Source of the DNA: Alistipes sp.
Lineage (GTDB): Bacteria > Bacteroidota > Bacteroidia > Bacteroidales > Rikenellaceae
DNA length: 64,000 nucleotides
Reading direction: 5' to 3'
NCBI GenBank assembly: GCA_020026375.1
Contig: JAHHQN010000001.1
Coordinates: 124,001 to 188,000 of the forward strand
Position numbers and translations under genes: made by a program. Positions within the stretch are counted from its first letter, which is position 1. Each line of letters starts with the position of its first letter. This document shows, one piece after another, positions 8,945 to 18,101 of this stretch. Below the pieces are notes generated by a model. It ran no database searches. It was given only the letters and a program-made list of their open reading frames with translations, and was not told where the DNA came from.

Positions 8945-11900
8945 ATGAAAAACAATCTGACTCTAAAAGGCTTATGCCTGATGTTCAGCGTATTGTTACT
9001 TGTTATGGGGGGGGGAAATACTTACGCTGCCACCTCTCGTGTCGATAACCAGATACAAGATAACAATGCCAGTGTGACCGGTACAGTTGTTGACAATGCC
9101 AATCAACCTCTTATCGGTGTAAACGTATCCATCAAGGGTACAACAATCGGTACTGCCACCGATGTCGATGGTCACTACACCATCAACGCCCAGCAGGGCG
9201 ATGTCCTCGTATTCTCCTACATCGGTTACAAAACCCAGGAAATCACTCTCGGCGGCCAGACCATCGTCGATATCCAGCTCGCAGAGGACAGCGAGACCCT
9301 CGACGCGGTAGTCGTTACGGCGTTGGGTATCAAGCGTTCGGAAAAAGCGCTGTCGTACAACGTACAGCAGGTGAAGGCCGAGGAGCTGACCACCGTGAAG
9401 GACGCCAACTTCGTCAACTCGCTCAACGGTAAGATTGCCGGTGTGAGCATCAACAAGAGCGCCAGCGGTGTGGGTGGTTCGACCCGCGTCGTCATGCGTG
9501 GTGCCAAGTCTATCGAGGGCGACAACAACGCACTCTATGTAATCGACGGTATTCCCCTGTTCAACACCTCAATCGGTACCGACAGTGGTGTCATGGGTGA
9601 AGGTAAGGTCGGTTCGGAGGGTATCGCCGACTTCAACCCCGAGGATATCGAGTCCATCTCGGTACTGAGTGGTCCTTCGGCAGCCGCACTTTACGGTAGT
9701 AGCGCAGCAAACGGTGTTATCCTCATCACCACCAAGAAGGGTCGTGAGGGCAAGCTCCAGGTATCGTTCTCGTCGTCTTCGGAGTTCTCGAAGGCCTACA
9801 TGACCCCCGAGTTCCAGACCATCTACGGCAACAAGGCCGGTGCATACGAGAGCTGGGGCGAGAAAATGGCCGCTCCCACAAGCTACGACCCCAAGAACGA
9901 CTTCTTCAACACCGGTATGAACTTCATCAACTCGATTACCCTCACTACCGGTAACGACAAGAACCAGACCTTCGCATCGTTCTCGTCGACCAATTCCGAC
10001 GGTATCGTCCCCAACAACTCCTACGACCGTCTGAACCTCACCATTCGCAACACATCGACCTTCGCCAAGGACAAGCTCAAGCTCGACCTCGGTGCATCGT
10101 ACATCAAGCAGGAGGATACCAACATGATTTCACAGGGTCAGTACTGGAACCCCGTGATGGCGGCTTACCTCTTCCCCCGCGGCGAGAACTTTGAGGCCAT
10201 CAAGACCTTCGAGCGCTACGACGCAACACGTAACCTTCCCGTAATGTACTGGCCCGTATCCGACGACGTTTACGCCAACCAGAACCCCTACTGGACCGCT
10301 TACCGTAACGTATACACCCACGAGAAGAGCCGTTACATGTTCAACGTGGGTCTGACCTACAAGATTACCGACTGGTTGAACATCTCGGCACGCTACCGTA
10401 TGGACGACAGCAAGATCATCTCGGAGCGCAAACTCTACGCATCGTCCTTCCACGTGTTCACCGAGGGTAGCGACAAGGGTTTCTTCGGCTATGAGAGCTA
10501 CAACGACCGTCAGGAGTATGCCGACGCCATGCTCAACATCAACAAGATGTGGGACAACTGGTCGATTTCGGCCAACGTGGGTTGGAACTACTCCAACTTC
10601 TGGGCACTCGAGAGAGGCTACAAGGGCCGTCTGCTGGGTGTAGCCAACAAGTTCACGCTCACCAACATCGACCCCTCCAACGGTCGTCCCGACGAGGACC
10701 TCGGTGCTTCGCGCGTACGTAACCACGCCATCTTCGCCAACCTCGAGGTGGGTTGGAAGAACATGCTCTACCTGACCCTCACCGGCCGTAACGACTGGAA
10801 CTCGCGTCTGGTCAACACCAAGGAGGAGTCGTTCTTCTATCCTTCGGTGGGTCTGTCGGCCCTGGTTTCGGAGATGGTCAACATGCCCGAATGGATTTCG
10901 CTCCTCAAGCTCAGAGGTTCGTTCACCCAGGTGGGTGCCCCCGTATCGCGTTCGGGTCTGACCCCCGGTACTGTCACCACCCCCATCGTCGGCGGTAACC
11001 TCAAGCCCACCGACATCTATCCCTTCACCGACTTCAAGGCCGAGCGTACCAACTCCTACGAGTTCGGTTTGAGCCTGCGTCTGTGGAACCGCTTCAACGC
11101 CGAGGTGACCTACTACCACTCGAACACCAAGAACCAGACCTTCCTGGGTGACCTCCCCGAGTTCACCGGTTACAAGAAGATTTACCTGCAGGCCGGTGAC
11201 GTGGAGAACCGCGGTTGGGAGGTAATGGTCAACTACAACAACCAGTTCAAGTCGGGTCTGGCACTTTCGTCGACCCTCACCTACTCGCGCAACGTCAACG
11301 AGATCAAGGAGATGGTCCGCAACTACAAGACCGACCTGATGGACGATCCCATCAACATTCCCCAGGTACTGAAGGACAAGGGCCGCGTAATCCTCAAGGA
11401 GGGCGGCAGCATTCACGATATCTACGCCAACACCTTCTTCAAGAAGGACAGCCAGGGCTTCGTGGAGATCAAGAGCGACGGTAGCTACGCCCTCGAGGCA
11501 GGCGAGCCCGTATATCTGGGTTCGACCGCTCCCAAGTACAACATGGGTTGGAACAACGCCATCTCTTACAAGGGCGTAAGCCTGGGCTTCCTGTTCACCG
11601 CACGCGTGGGTGGTGTCGTAACCTCGTCGACCGAGGCACTGCTCGACAAGTTCGGTGTGTCGAAGCGTTCGGGTGAGGCTCGTCTGGCAGGCGGTGCACT
11701 GCTTCCCGGCCAGGGTCGCGTCGACGCCAAGACCTACTACCAGATGATCGGTACAGGTAACTACCAGACTTCGGGCTACTACACTTACAGCGCAACCAAC
11801 GTACGTCTGCAGGAGCTGACCCTGAGCTACACACTGCCCAACAAGTGGTTCCGCAACGTCGTGAAGGACTTCACCATCTCGTTCATCGCCAACAACCCCT

Positions 11901-12031
11901 GGATGATTTTCTGTGAGGCTCCCTTCGATCCCGAACTTACTCCTTCAACTGCTACTTACGGCCAGGGTAACGACTACTTCATGCAGCCCAGTGTACGTAG
12001 CTATGGTTTCTCTATTAAGTTTAAATTGTAG
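8945..12031 (+). CDS. SusC/RagA-family TonB-dependent outer-membrane glycan transporter
   Basis: The 1028-aa product is a full-length SusC protein, an energised outer-membrane transporter that imports oligosaccharides handed over by its SusD lid. A signal peptide (cleavage near YAA, ~29) precedes the carboxypeptidase-regulatory-like domain (about 43-115; GTVVDNANQPLIGVNVSIKGT, FSYIGYKTQEI). Next come the TonB-box-like segment LDAVVVTALG, the plug (IAGVSINKSASGVGGSTRVVMRGAKS, ALYVIDGIPL, AALYGSSAANGVILITTKKG) and a ~22-strand barrel ending YGFSIKFKL. Codon use leans to T-ending GGT, CGT and TCC/TTC more than in neighbours, as in highly expressed genes. Unusually, a run of nine G lies inside the signal-peptide codons (9007-9015). 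SusD starts 12 nt downstream. Confidence 0.96.
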   Translation: MKNNLTLKGLCLMFSVLLLVMGGGNTYAATSRVDNQIQDNNASVTGTVVDNANQPLIGVNVSIKGTTIGTATDVDGHYTINAQQGDVLVFSYIGYKTQEITLGGQTIVDIQLAEDSETLDAVVVTALGIKRSEKALSYNVQQVKAEELTTVKDANFVNSLNGKIAGVSINKSASGVGGSTRVVMRGAKSIEGDNNALYVIDGIPLFNTSIGTDSGVMGEGKVGSEGIADFNPEDIESISVLSGPSAAALYGSSAANGVILITTKKGREGKLQVSFSSSSEFSKAYMTPEFQTIYGNKAGAYESWGEKMAAPTSYDPKNDFFNTGMNFINSITLTTGNDKNQTFASFSSTNSDGIVPNNSYDRLNLTIRNTSTFAKDKLKLDLGASYIKQEDTNMISQGQYWNPVMAAYLFPRGENFEAIKTFERYDATRNLPVMYWPVSDDVYANQNPYWTAYRNVYTHEKSRYMFNVGLTYKITDWLNISARYRMDDSKIISERKLYASSFHVFTEGSDKGFFGYESYNDRQEYADAMLNINKMWDNWSISANVGWNYSNFWALERGYKGRLLGVANKFTLTNIDPSNGRPDEDLGASRVRNHAIFANLEVGWKNMLYLTLTGRNDWNSRLVNTKEESFFYPSVGLSALVSEMVNMPEWISLLKLRGSFTQVGAPVSRSGLTPGTVTTPIVGGNLKPTDIYPFTDFKAERTNSYEFGLSLRLWNRFNAEVTYYHSNTKNQTFLGDLPEFTGYKKIYLQAGDVENRGWEVMVNYNNQFKSGLALSSTLTYSRNVNEIKEMVRNYKTDLMDDPINIPQVLKDKGRVILKEGGSIHDIYANTFFKKDSQGFVEIKSDGSYALEAGEPVYLGSTAPKYNMGWNNAISYKGVSLGFLFTARVGGVVTSSTEALLDKFGVSKRSGEARLAGGALLPGQGRVDAKTYYQMIGTGNYQTSGYYTYSATNVRLQELTLSYTLPNKWFRNVVKDFTISFIANNPWMIFCEAPFDPELTPSTATYGQGNDYFMQPSVRSYGFSIKFKL
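9007..9015 (+). repeat. G9 homopolymer in the SusC signal-peptide coding region
   Basis: Nine consecutive G encode part of Met21-Gly22-Gly23-Gly24. Gain or loss of one G would frameshift the gene before the mature protein begins, so it could act as an on/off slippage site. Confidence 0.6.
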
Positions 12032-12043
12032 CACTCGAAAACT

Positions 12044-13645
12044 ATGAAAAACATCAACAGATATATACTCATGGCAGGTGTCTGCGCGGCATCGATGCTC
12101 ACCGCCTGCGACTATGAGGACATCAACACCAACCCCTTTGAGGTGACCGACGAGGAGAGCATTCGCGACAATATCGCCGTGGGTGGCCGCTTCCTCGCCA
12201 TGCAACAGAATGTAATCCCCGTAGGTACACAGGCTGACGATACCCACGTCATCAATGACTACCAGGTGGCCTACCACCTCTCATCGGACGTATGGTCAGG
12301 CTACTTCAGCCAGACCCACACCTGGGAGAGCGGTTACTGCAACCCCAGCTACTTCCTCAAGGACAGCTGGATTGCCGTGACCTACAACTACGCTTACACC
12401 AAGTCGCTCGACCCCTGGAAGCGTCTGAAGGCCCTCTCGGAGCAGAACAAGACCCCCGAGGTGTATGCTCTGGCCCAGATTCTGAAGATTTCGGCATGGC
12501 ACCGTGCGGTTGATTCGTTCGGTCCCATTCCCTACTCTCACGCTGCCGACAACACCATGAAGATTTTCTTCGACTCGGAGAAAGAGGTCTACACCCAGAT
12601 GCTCGCCGACCTGGAGCAGGCCGTCAAGGATTTGAAGGAGTTTGCCGACAACGGTGTTCCCGTCATGCCCGACTACGATGCCGTATACAAGGGCAACGCG
12701 GCAAAATGGGTGAAGTATGCCAACTCGCTCATGCTGCGTCTGGCCATGCGTATCAGCAAAGCTGACGAAGCACTGGCCAAGGAGTATGCCAAGAAGGCCA
12801 TCGACGGCGGTGTGATGACCGACAAGGACGACGAAGCCAAGATGGCCGACGGTGCAGACATGGTGTTTGTCAACAACATCAACTGGCTGGCCAACAACTA
12901 CGGTGAGACACGTATGGGCTCGACCATCTACTCCTACCTGATGGGTTATGCCGACCCCCGTCTGGGCAAATACTTCCTGCCTTCCGTCAACGCAAACGCT
13001 GTTCAGGCATTCGACGGCAAGAAGTACATGGCCATTCCCTCCGGCCACATCAGCGAAGCTATCCAGGAGTACAAGGATTGCTCGATTCCCAACGTCACCG
13101 CAACCTCCCCCACCTACTGGCTGCGTACTTCGGAGGTATTGTTCCTCAAGGCCGAGGCTGCTCTGAAATGGGGCGCTGAATTCGGCGATGCAGCACAGCA
13201 CTACAAGGACGGTATCGAGATGTCGTTCGCCGAGAACGGTGTATCGGGTGCTGACAGCTACATGACTTCCAACAAGCAGCCTATGGCTCACAAGTTGTCG
13301 GGCAATGGCAGTTGCAGTTTCAACGCTCCCACACAGGCTACTGCCAAGTTTGAGGGCGACAACAACCAGAAGCTGGAGAAAATCATGATTCAGAAGTACA
13401 TCGCCATGTTCCCCAACGGTCACGAGGCATGGTGCGACTTCAGAAGAACCGGTTTCCCCAAGATGAACCCCGTAGTAGTCAACAACGGCCGTGCCGACGG
13501 TATCACCAACGAGCGCGGTGTTCGCCGTATGAAGTACCCCGAGAGCTTCTATCAGACAGCAGAAGGTCAGGAGATCTACAAAGATGCCCTGCAGAAGCTG
13601 GGCGGTGTGGACACCGGCGCAACCGACCTGTGGTGGGCAAAATAA
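12044..13645 (+). CDS. SusD/RagB-family surface glycan-binding lipoprotein
   Basis: The 533-aa product is the lid partner of SusC. The signal peptide ends in the lipobox LTAC with Cys22 as lipidation site; the following DYEDI is acidic, as in Bacteroidota surface-export signals. TPR-like helices include KWVKYANSLMLRLAMRISK near 223-241, a hallmark of SusD proteins, and SEVLFLKAEAALKWG near 365. The C-terminus EAWCDFRRTGFPKMNP is the conserved SusD_RagB block. The AKWVKYANSLMLRLAMR pattern suggests the SusD-like subgroup 2. It is placed between SusC and the GH18 gene, so the predicted ligand is an N-glycan or other GlcNAc-containing glycan (inference). Confidence 0.95.
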   Translation: MKNINRYILMAGVCAASMLTACDYEDINTNPFEVTDEESIRDNIAVGGRFLAMQQNVIPVGTQADDTHVINDYQVAYHLSSDVWSGYFSQTHTWESGYCNPSYFLKDSWIAVTYNYAYTKSLDPWKRLKALSEQNKTPEVYALAQILKISAWHRAVDSFGPIPYSHAADNTMKIFFDSEKEVYTQMLADLEQAVKDLKEFADNGVPVMPDYDAVYKGNAAKWVKYANSLMLRLAMRISKADEALAKEYAKKAIDGGVMTDKDDEAKMADGADMVFVNNINWLANNYGETRMGSTIYSYLMGYADPRLGKYFLPSVNANAVQAFDGKKYMAIPSGHISEAIQEYKDCSIPNVTATSPTYWLRTSEVLFLKAEAALKWGAEFGDAAQHYKDGIEMSFAENGVSGADSYMTSNKQPMAHKLSGNGSCSFNAPTQATAKFEGDNNQKLEKIMIQKYIAMFPNGHEAWCDFRRTGFPKMNPVVVNNGRADGITNERGVRRMKYPESFYQTAEGQEIYKDALQKLGGVDTGATDLWWAK

Positions 13646-13680
13646 ACGAGTCTTAACCTGAAACAGAAAACAATAGAATT

Positions 13681-14793
13681 ATGAACATACTTAAGAAATT
13701 ATTATACACTCTGCCCCTCGCAGGTATGATTCTCACCGGTTGCACCGATGTCGAGAACATACAGGTCGAGCATATCGGCGGAAACAACACCGGCACTTCC
13801 GGCAGTGAGGCATATTATGCAAAGTTGCGCGAGTACCGCGCCACAGCCAACAACTATGGTCGTCCCGTAGCCTTCGGCTGGTTCTCCAACTGGTCGCCCT
13901 CGGGTACCATGCGTAGAGGTTACCTGACCTCCATGCCCGACTCGATGGATATCGTGTCGATGTGGAGCGGCGCACCCAGCGCATCGCAAATCACCCCCGA
14001 GCAGAAGGCCGACAAGGAGTTCGTCCAGAAGGTAAAGGGTATGAAGCTTCTGGAAGTAAGTCTGCTTTCTCACATCGGTAAGGGCCGTACTCCCGAATCT
14101 ATCTATGACGAAATCAACAAGCAGGCCGAGGCCGAGGGTTGGAGCGACGCACAGGTTCACGAAGCCAAGAAGCAGGCTCGCTGGGATTACTGGGGTTACA
14201 GACATGGTGACGCTTCGTCCTACGAGGCCGCATTCGGCAAGTTCGCCAAAGCCATTTACGACTCGCTCGTAACCGGCGGTTGGGACGGCTTTGACATCGA
14301 CTGGGAGCCGGGTATGGGCTTCAACGATGCTGACGGTTCTTTGGACGGCACAACCATCAAGATTCTGGTTAAGGAGATGGGTAAATACATGGGTCCTGCC
14401 AGCGATCCCGAAGGCAAGGGCCACAAGCTCCTGGTTATCGACGGTCTGATTAACTACTTCGGTCCCGATATGGAGCAGTACGTCGACTACTGGATTACCC
14501 AGGCTTACGGCAGACCCGCTCCTTCGTATCTTGCACCCGGTGGCAACGACAAGAAGTTGATTGTTACCGAGAACTTCGAGTCGAACTTCGCCAGCGGCGG
14601 TGTATTGCTCGACCAGGCAAAGTGGATGCCCCATGCTTCTCGCGGTGGTTACAAGGGTGGTGTAGGTGCTTATCGTTTCGATAACGACTACAACAACACC
14701 CCCGACTACAAGTGGATGCGTCAGGCTATCCAAATCAACCAGAAGGTATTCAACGACTGGAAGGAGAGCCAGAATCCTCAGCCGACCATGTAA
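13681..14793 (+). CDS. GH18 family lipoprotein, endo-beta-N-acetylglucosaminidase-like
   Basis: The 370-aa product has a lipoprotein signal (ILTGC, Cys21) and a GH18 TIM barrel. The catalytic signature DxxDxDxE is complete as DGFDIDWE at 202-209, with Glu209 the predicted acid/base and Asp207 assisting the substrate acetamido group. The barrel opening VAFGWFSNWSP and the late strand YVDYWITQAYGRP resemble endo-beta-N-acetylglucosaminidases of Bacteroides N-glycan operons, which cut the chitobiose core of N-linked glycans at the cell surface. Many GH18-like proteins in such operons lack the catalytic Glu; this one keeps it. Chitinase activity cannot be excluded from sequence alone. The context with SusC/D and a DUF1735 protein favours an ENGase. 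Confidence 0.85.
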   Translation: MNILKKLLYTLPLAGMILTGCTDVENIQVEHIGGNNTGTSGSEAYYAKLREYRATANNYGRPVAFGWFSNWSPSGTMRRGYLTSMPDSMDIVSMWSGAPSASQITPEQKADKEFVQKVKGMKLLEVSLLSHIGKGRTPESIYDEINKQAEAEGWSDAQVHEAKKQARWDYWGYRHGDASSYEAAFGKFAKAIYDSLVTGGWDGFDIDWEPGMGFNDADGSLDGTTIKILVKEMGKYMGPASDPEGKGHKLLVIDGLINYFGPDMEQYVDYWITQAYGRPAPSYLAPGGNDKKLIVTENFESNFASGGVLLDQAKWMPHASRGGYKGGVGAYRFDNDYNNTPDYKWMRQAIQINQKVFNDWKESQNPQPTM

Positions 14794-14819
14794 TTTGTCA
14801 CCAATAAACTACAAAAACA

Positions 14820-15959
14820 ATGAATAAAATATTAAAATATATGGCATTCGCAGCCGCTTCGATGTCGTTGTATGCTTGCAACGACTCACAGGGCGACCTG
14901 CTGGAGGCCAAAGTATATTTCGAGAGCAGCGAGTACCTCGTGGAAATAAAAGGTAACGAGATGGCTGTCGAACTCGGTGCGCGTATCTCGACACCGATGA
15001 CTTCAAACGTGAATCTGACCTACGAGTTGGGCAATCAGGCCGATGTCGATGCCTACAACGCCAAGAACGGTACCGAGTATCTGTTGTTCGAGGCCGAGCA
15101 TGCAACACTCGAGGCTACCGAGTCGGTCATCAACGCCAAGAAAATCTATGCCGAGAAGGTCAACCTCAGTCTGACAGGATTGGACACCGTGGAGGAGGGC
15201 AAGACATACGTTCTTCCCGTCCGCATCGCCAGCTCGTCGGCCCCCGTCATCAGCGGCGGCAACATTACATATTATGTAATCAGCAAGCCAGTACGTATCA
15301 TGTCTGCCGTTCGTTTCAACAATGGTGCTATCTACGTGCCCATTCCGGGTGACAAGGCCTTCAAGTCGGTTACATACGAGGCTCTTATCTACATCGACTA
15401 CTTCGGTGACAACAACACCGTCATGGGTAAGGAGGGTACTCTTATCTTCCGTATCGGTGATGAAGGTGGTGGTCTTCCCCGAAACATTCTCCAGATTGCA
15501 GGTAAGGTAGAATTCCAGAACCCTAACAAGTTGGAGTCGAAGAAGTGGTATCACGTGGCATTCGTCCGCAACGCCGAGACCGGTTTTGCAGGTATGTATG
15601 TCAACGGTCAGAAGGTCAATGAAGGCAACGCCGGAACAACCGACATCATGCTCGGAGGCGACGGTGTCAAGGGTAACGGCTTCTTCATCGGTAAGGTTGC
15701 CGGCTTCATGTGGGGCGAGCGTCCTATCTACGGTAAGATGGCCGAGGTTCGTCTGTGGAACGTAGCCCGCTCGGAGAACCAGTTGCAGAAGAACATGCTG
15801 TCGGTAGATCCCAAGTCGGAAGGCCTTGAGTTCTACTACAAGCTCAACAAGGAGAGCGTAAACGGCATGGTCATCACCGATGCTTCGGGCCACATGAACG
15901 GTGAATCTCGTTACGGTCTCTACCCCGAGGATCTCGATGCACCCATCGAAATCAAGTAA
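14820..15959 (+). CDS. DUF1735 and LamG-like domain surface glycan-binding lipoprotein
   Basis: The 379-aa product has a lipobox LYAC (Cys20) followed by NDSQGD. Residues about 30-150 form a DUF1735/BT_3987-like N-terminal beta domain (VYFESSEYLVEIKGNEMAVELGAR, VDAYNAKNGTEYLLF, GLDTVEEGKTYVLPVRI). Residues about 160-379 form a concanavalin/LamG-like lectin fold (KWYHVAFVRNAETGFAGMYVNGQKVNEG, KMAEVRLWNVARSENQLQKNM). No catalytic motif is seen. As the last gene of the SusC/D-GH18 operon it most likely binds glycan at the cell surface to feed the GH18 enzyme and SusCD. The start at 14820 follows the GH18 stop by 26 nt. Confidence 0.88.
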   Translation: MNKILKYMAFAAASMSLYACNDSQGDLLEAKVYFESSEYLVEIKGNEMAVELGARISTPMTSNVNLTYELGNQADVDAYNAKNGTEYLLFEAEHATLEATESVINAKKIYAEKVNLSLTGLDTVEEGKTYVLPVRIASSSAPVISGGNITYYVISKPVRIMSAVRFNNGAIYVPIPGDKAFKSVTYEALIYIDYFGDNNTVMGKEGTLIFRIGDEGGGLPRNILQIAGKVEFQNPNKLESKKWYHVAFVRNAETGFAGMYVNGQKVNEGNAGTTDIMLGGDGVKGNGFFIGKVAGFMWGERPIYGKMAEVRLWNVARSENQLQKNMLSVDPKSEGLEFYYKLNKESVNGMVITDASGHMNGESRYGLYPEDLDAPIEIK

Positions 15960-15991
15960 ACCGACGTCTGAAAAGACCTCTTGAATACACG

Positions 15992-16029
15992 GGGGCGGAA
16001 TTCCGAAATGGAGTTCCGCCCCTTTTTTT
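15992..16029 (+). terminator. Terminator of the SusC-SusD-GH18 operon
   Basis: The stem GGGGCGGAA..TTCCGCCCC, extended inward with one wobble pair, is followed by seven T. It closes the four-gene operon. Confidence 0.85.
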
Positions 16030-16066
16030 ATCACTTTCAGGTATTTCGAAATCGACAAATTATTTC

Positions 16067-16074
16067 TATTTTTG
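16067..16074 (+). promoter_or_regulatory. TATTTTTG -7 box of aminopeptidase P
   Basis: A TAnnTTTG match 24 nt before the ATG at 16099. Confidence 0.55.
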
Positions 16075-16098
16075 TAGAAACCAAAAAAACTGATAATT

Positions 16099-17493
16099 AT
16101 GTTTTCTGAACAGACCTATGTCGCACGCCGCGCAACGCTGCGTGCAAAAATCGGAAAGGGAGTAATTATCCTTCCGGGTAACACTTTAGCACCCAACAAC
16201 TATCCCAATAACGCTTATTATTTCCGACAGGATTCGTCGTTCCTCTACTACTTCGGTCTCAATGTCCCCTCGCTGGTGGGCATCATCGACACCGAGTCGG
16301 GCGAGGAGCATCTTTTCGGCGACGACTTCACCGTCGAGGACATTATATGGACAGGACCCCAACCCACTCTCCACGACATGGCCGCCAAGGTCGGTGTACA
16401 ACACACCCACCCCACCGCCGAGCTGGAGCGTTATCTGCGCAAGGCCATCGCCCTGGGCCGACAGATTCACTACCTGCCCCCCTACCGTGGTGAGACGAAA
16501 CTGCAACTCTCGTCGCTGCTGGGCATCAAACCCGAACTGCTCCACGACTACAAGTCAGTGGAACTGATGTTCGCCGTATCGGAGATGCGCGAAATCAAGA
16601 GCGCCGAGGAGATTGAGGAGATGCAGCGCGCCTTCCAAATCGGCTACAAGATGCACACGCTGGCCATGAAGATGTGTCGTCCGGGCATCGTCGAGCGCGA
16701 GATTGCCGGCGCCATCGAGGGCATATCGAAGTCCTACGGCTCGGGAGTGTCGTTCCCCTCCATCGTATCGCAGCACGGCGAGACCCTCCACAACCTCAAC
16801 TGTGACGGTGTGCTGGAGTCGGGCCGACTGTTGTTGTGCGACGCGGGCGGCGAAACGGTCAACAACTACTGCTCCGACCACACCCGTACCTATCCCGTCA
16901 ACGGCAAGTTCACCCCCAAGCAGAAGGAGATGTACGAAATCGTTCTCGCGGCACACGACCATGTGGCCCACTATGTCAAGGCCGGAATGATGTTCACCGA
17001 CATTCACAACGAATCCTACCTCAAGCTGGCGGAGGGTCTCGTGGCGGCAGGTCTGCTCCACGGAACGGCCGAGGACGCTGTGGCGGCAGGTGCCATGGAG
17101 ATGTTCATGCCCCACGGACTGGGTCACGGTCTGGGTATGGACGTCCACGACTGCGAGGCCTTCGGCGAGCGTTCGTTCGACTTCTCGCAGCTGGCCGAGC
17201 GCGCCGCACAGTCGGCCACCTGCATCTACCGCAAGGCCTGGAGAGTGAAGGAAGGCACCGTGATGACCGACGAGCCGGGACTCTACTTCATACCCCAGCT
17301 CATCGACAAGTGTCAGGCCGAGGGACGATACAAGGGTATTGTCAACTACGACCTGCTCAACGCCGAGTATCGTGACTTCGGCGGTATCCGCATCGAGGAC
17401 GACCTGGTGGTGACTGCCGACGGCTGCTACATGATGGGCGACAAAACCATACCTGTAACGGTGGCAGAACTGGAAGAGGTCGTAGGCCGATAG
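16099..17493 (+). CDS. pepP: Aminopeptidase P family Xaa-Pro peptidase (M24B)
   Basis: The 464-aa cytoplasmic metallopeptidase removes N-terminal residues that precede proline. The N-terminal AMP_N domain (about 1-170) contains YYFRQDSSFLYYFGLN. The pita-bread domain shows the dinuclear metal ligands in order: Asp in LLLCDAGGE, Asp in SDHTRTYPV, His in MPHGLGHGLGMDVHD, Glu in DEPGLYF and Glu in GIRIEDDLVV. All five ligands are present, so it should be active. Length matches AmpP-type enzymes. It is monocistronic, between its own TATTTTTG box and a terminator at 17533. Confidence 0.93.
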   Translation: MFSEQTYVARRATLRAKIGKGVIILPGNTLAPNNYPNNAYYFRQDSSFLYYFGLNVPSLVGIIDTESGEEHLFGDDFTVEDIIWTGPQPTLHDMAAKVGVQHTHPTAELERYLRKAIALGRQIHYLPPYRGETKLQLSSLLGIKPELLHDYKSVELMFAVSEMREIKSAEEIEEMQRAFQIGYKMHTLAMKMCRPGIVEREIAGAIEGISKSYGSGVSFPSIVSQHGETLHNLNCDGVLESGRLLLCDAGGETVNNYCSDHTRTYPVNGKFTPKQKEMYEIVLAAHDHVAHYVKAGMMFTDIHNESYLKLAEGLVAAGLLHGTAEDAVAAGAMEMFMPHGLGHGLGMDVHDCEAFGERSFDFSQLAERAAQSATCIYRKAWRVKEGTVMTDEPGLYFIPQLIDKCQAEGRYKGIVNYDLLNAEYRDFGGIRIEDDLVVTADGCYMMGDKTIPVTVAELEEVVGR

Positions 17494-17532
17494 GGATTCT
17501 CACAGTACCGGAAGTTCCGACCTTATATAAAT

Positions 17533-17563
17533 AAGAGTGGCTAATGTATTTTAGCCACTCTTT
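17533..17563 (+). terminator. Terminator after aminopeptidase P
   Basis: A 12-bp stem AAGAGTGGCTAA/TTAGCCACTCTT with a 6-nt loop; the short T stretch makes it moderate. Confidence 0.7.
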
Positions 17564-17876
17564 ACTATACCACCGTCGGCCGACGGTGAAGCCCCGCCGC
17601 AAAGGCACTCCGAGAACCTCCTCTCCCGACGCACAACAGAGGAGATTTTCCCCCGACCACGGCCGCAACCCCCACCGCACGGAGTATTCAACACTACGAA
17701 CGGTCTCCACGGAACGGAATATATTACTAAATTATTTTACAAAACGACGGAAATGAGCCACTTAGACCATTTTTGGTCGACAATGGTTTTCAACAATCAT
17801 TGTTGACATGTCGAAAACTGTTCACAACTGTCGATAATTCCCCCTTTCACAACAAACCATTAACACCCGACTGATT
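17564..17876. other. Intergenic region with palindromes upstream of a small membrane protein
   Basis: About 313 bp. The first half is C-rich and G-poor on the + strand, with a 14-bp palindrome CCGTCGGCCGACGG near 17573. The second half is AT-rich and carries CAACAATCATTGTTG at 17791-17805. An open frame of 70 codons at 17544-17756 has no sign of coding. Confidence 0.45.
17791..17805. promoter_or_regulatory. 15-bp perfect palindrome, candidate operator
   Basis: CAACAATCATTGTTG, symmetric about 17798, lies 72 bp before a small membrane-protein gene. The size and symmetry suit a dimeric regulator; no regulator is known for it. Confidence 0.35.
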
Positions 17877-18101
17877 ATGATGGACGAAACCAAAAAACGA
17901 AAAATCATCACCTACACGGCCATTATCGCCATCGTAGTGTCGATTGTCCTCTGCATCATCTTCTCCGATGAGATTCTGGCATGGATTGAAGGCACGATGC
18001 TCACCCTGATGAAGGTGGCCGCCATCTTCCTCCTGGGCTGGGTCACCGGACGCTATGTCCGTTTCCGCAGCGACAAGGAGAAGGACAACTCCCCAAAGTA
18101 G
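17877..18101 (+). CDS. Small two-helix membrane protein, unknown function
   Basis: The 74-aa product has two hydrophobic segments: about 11-29 (ITYTAIIAIVVSIVLCIIF) and about 40-56 (MLTLMKVAAIFLLGWVTG), with a charged tail RFRSDKEKDNSPK. Two ATG codons are adjacent (17877 and 17880), and either could be used. The distribution of charges predicts both ends in the cytoplasm. I do not recognise the family. Hydrophobic pattern and the good codon bias suggest it is real, though short. It stands alone between two long intergenic stretches. Confidence 0.6.
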   Translation: MMDETKKRKIITYTAIIAIVVSIVLCIIFSDEILAWIEGTMLTLMKVAAIFLLGWVTGRYVRFRSDKEKDNSPK

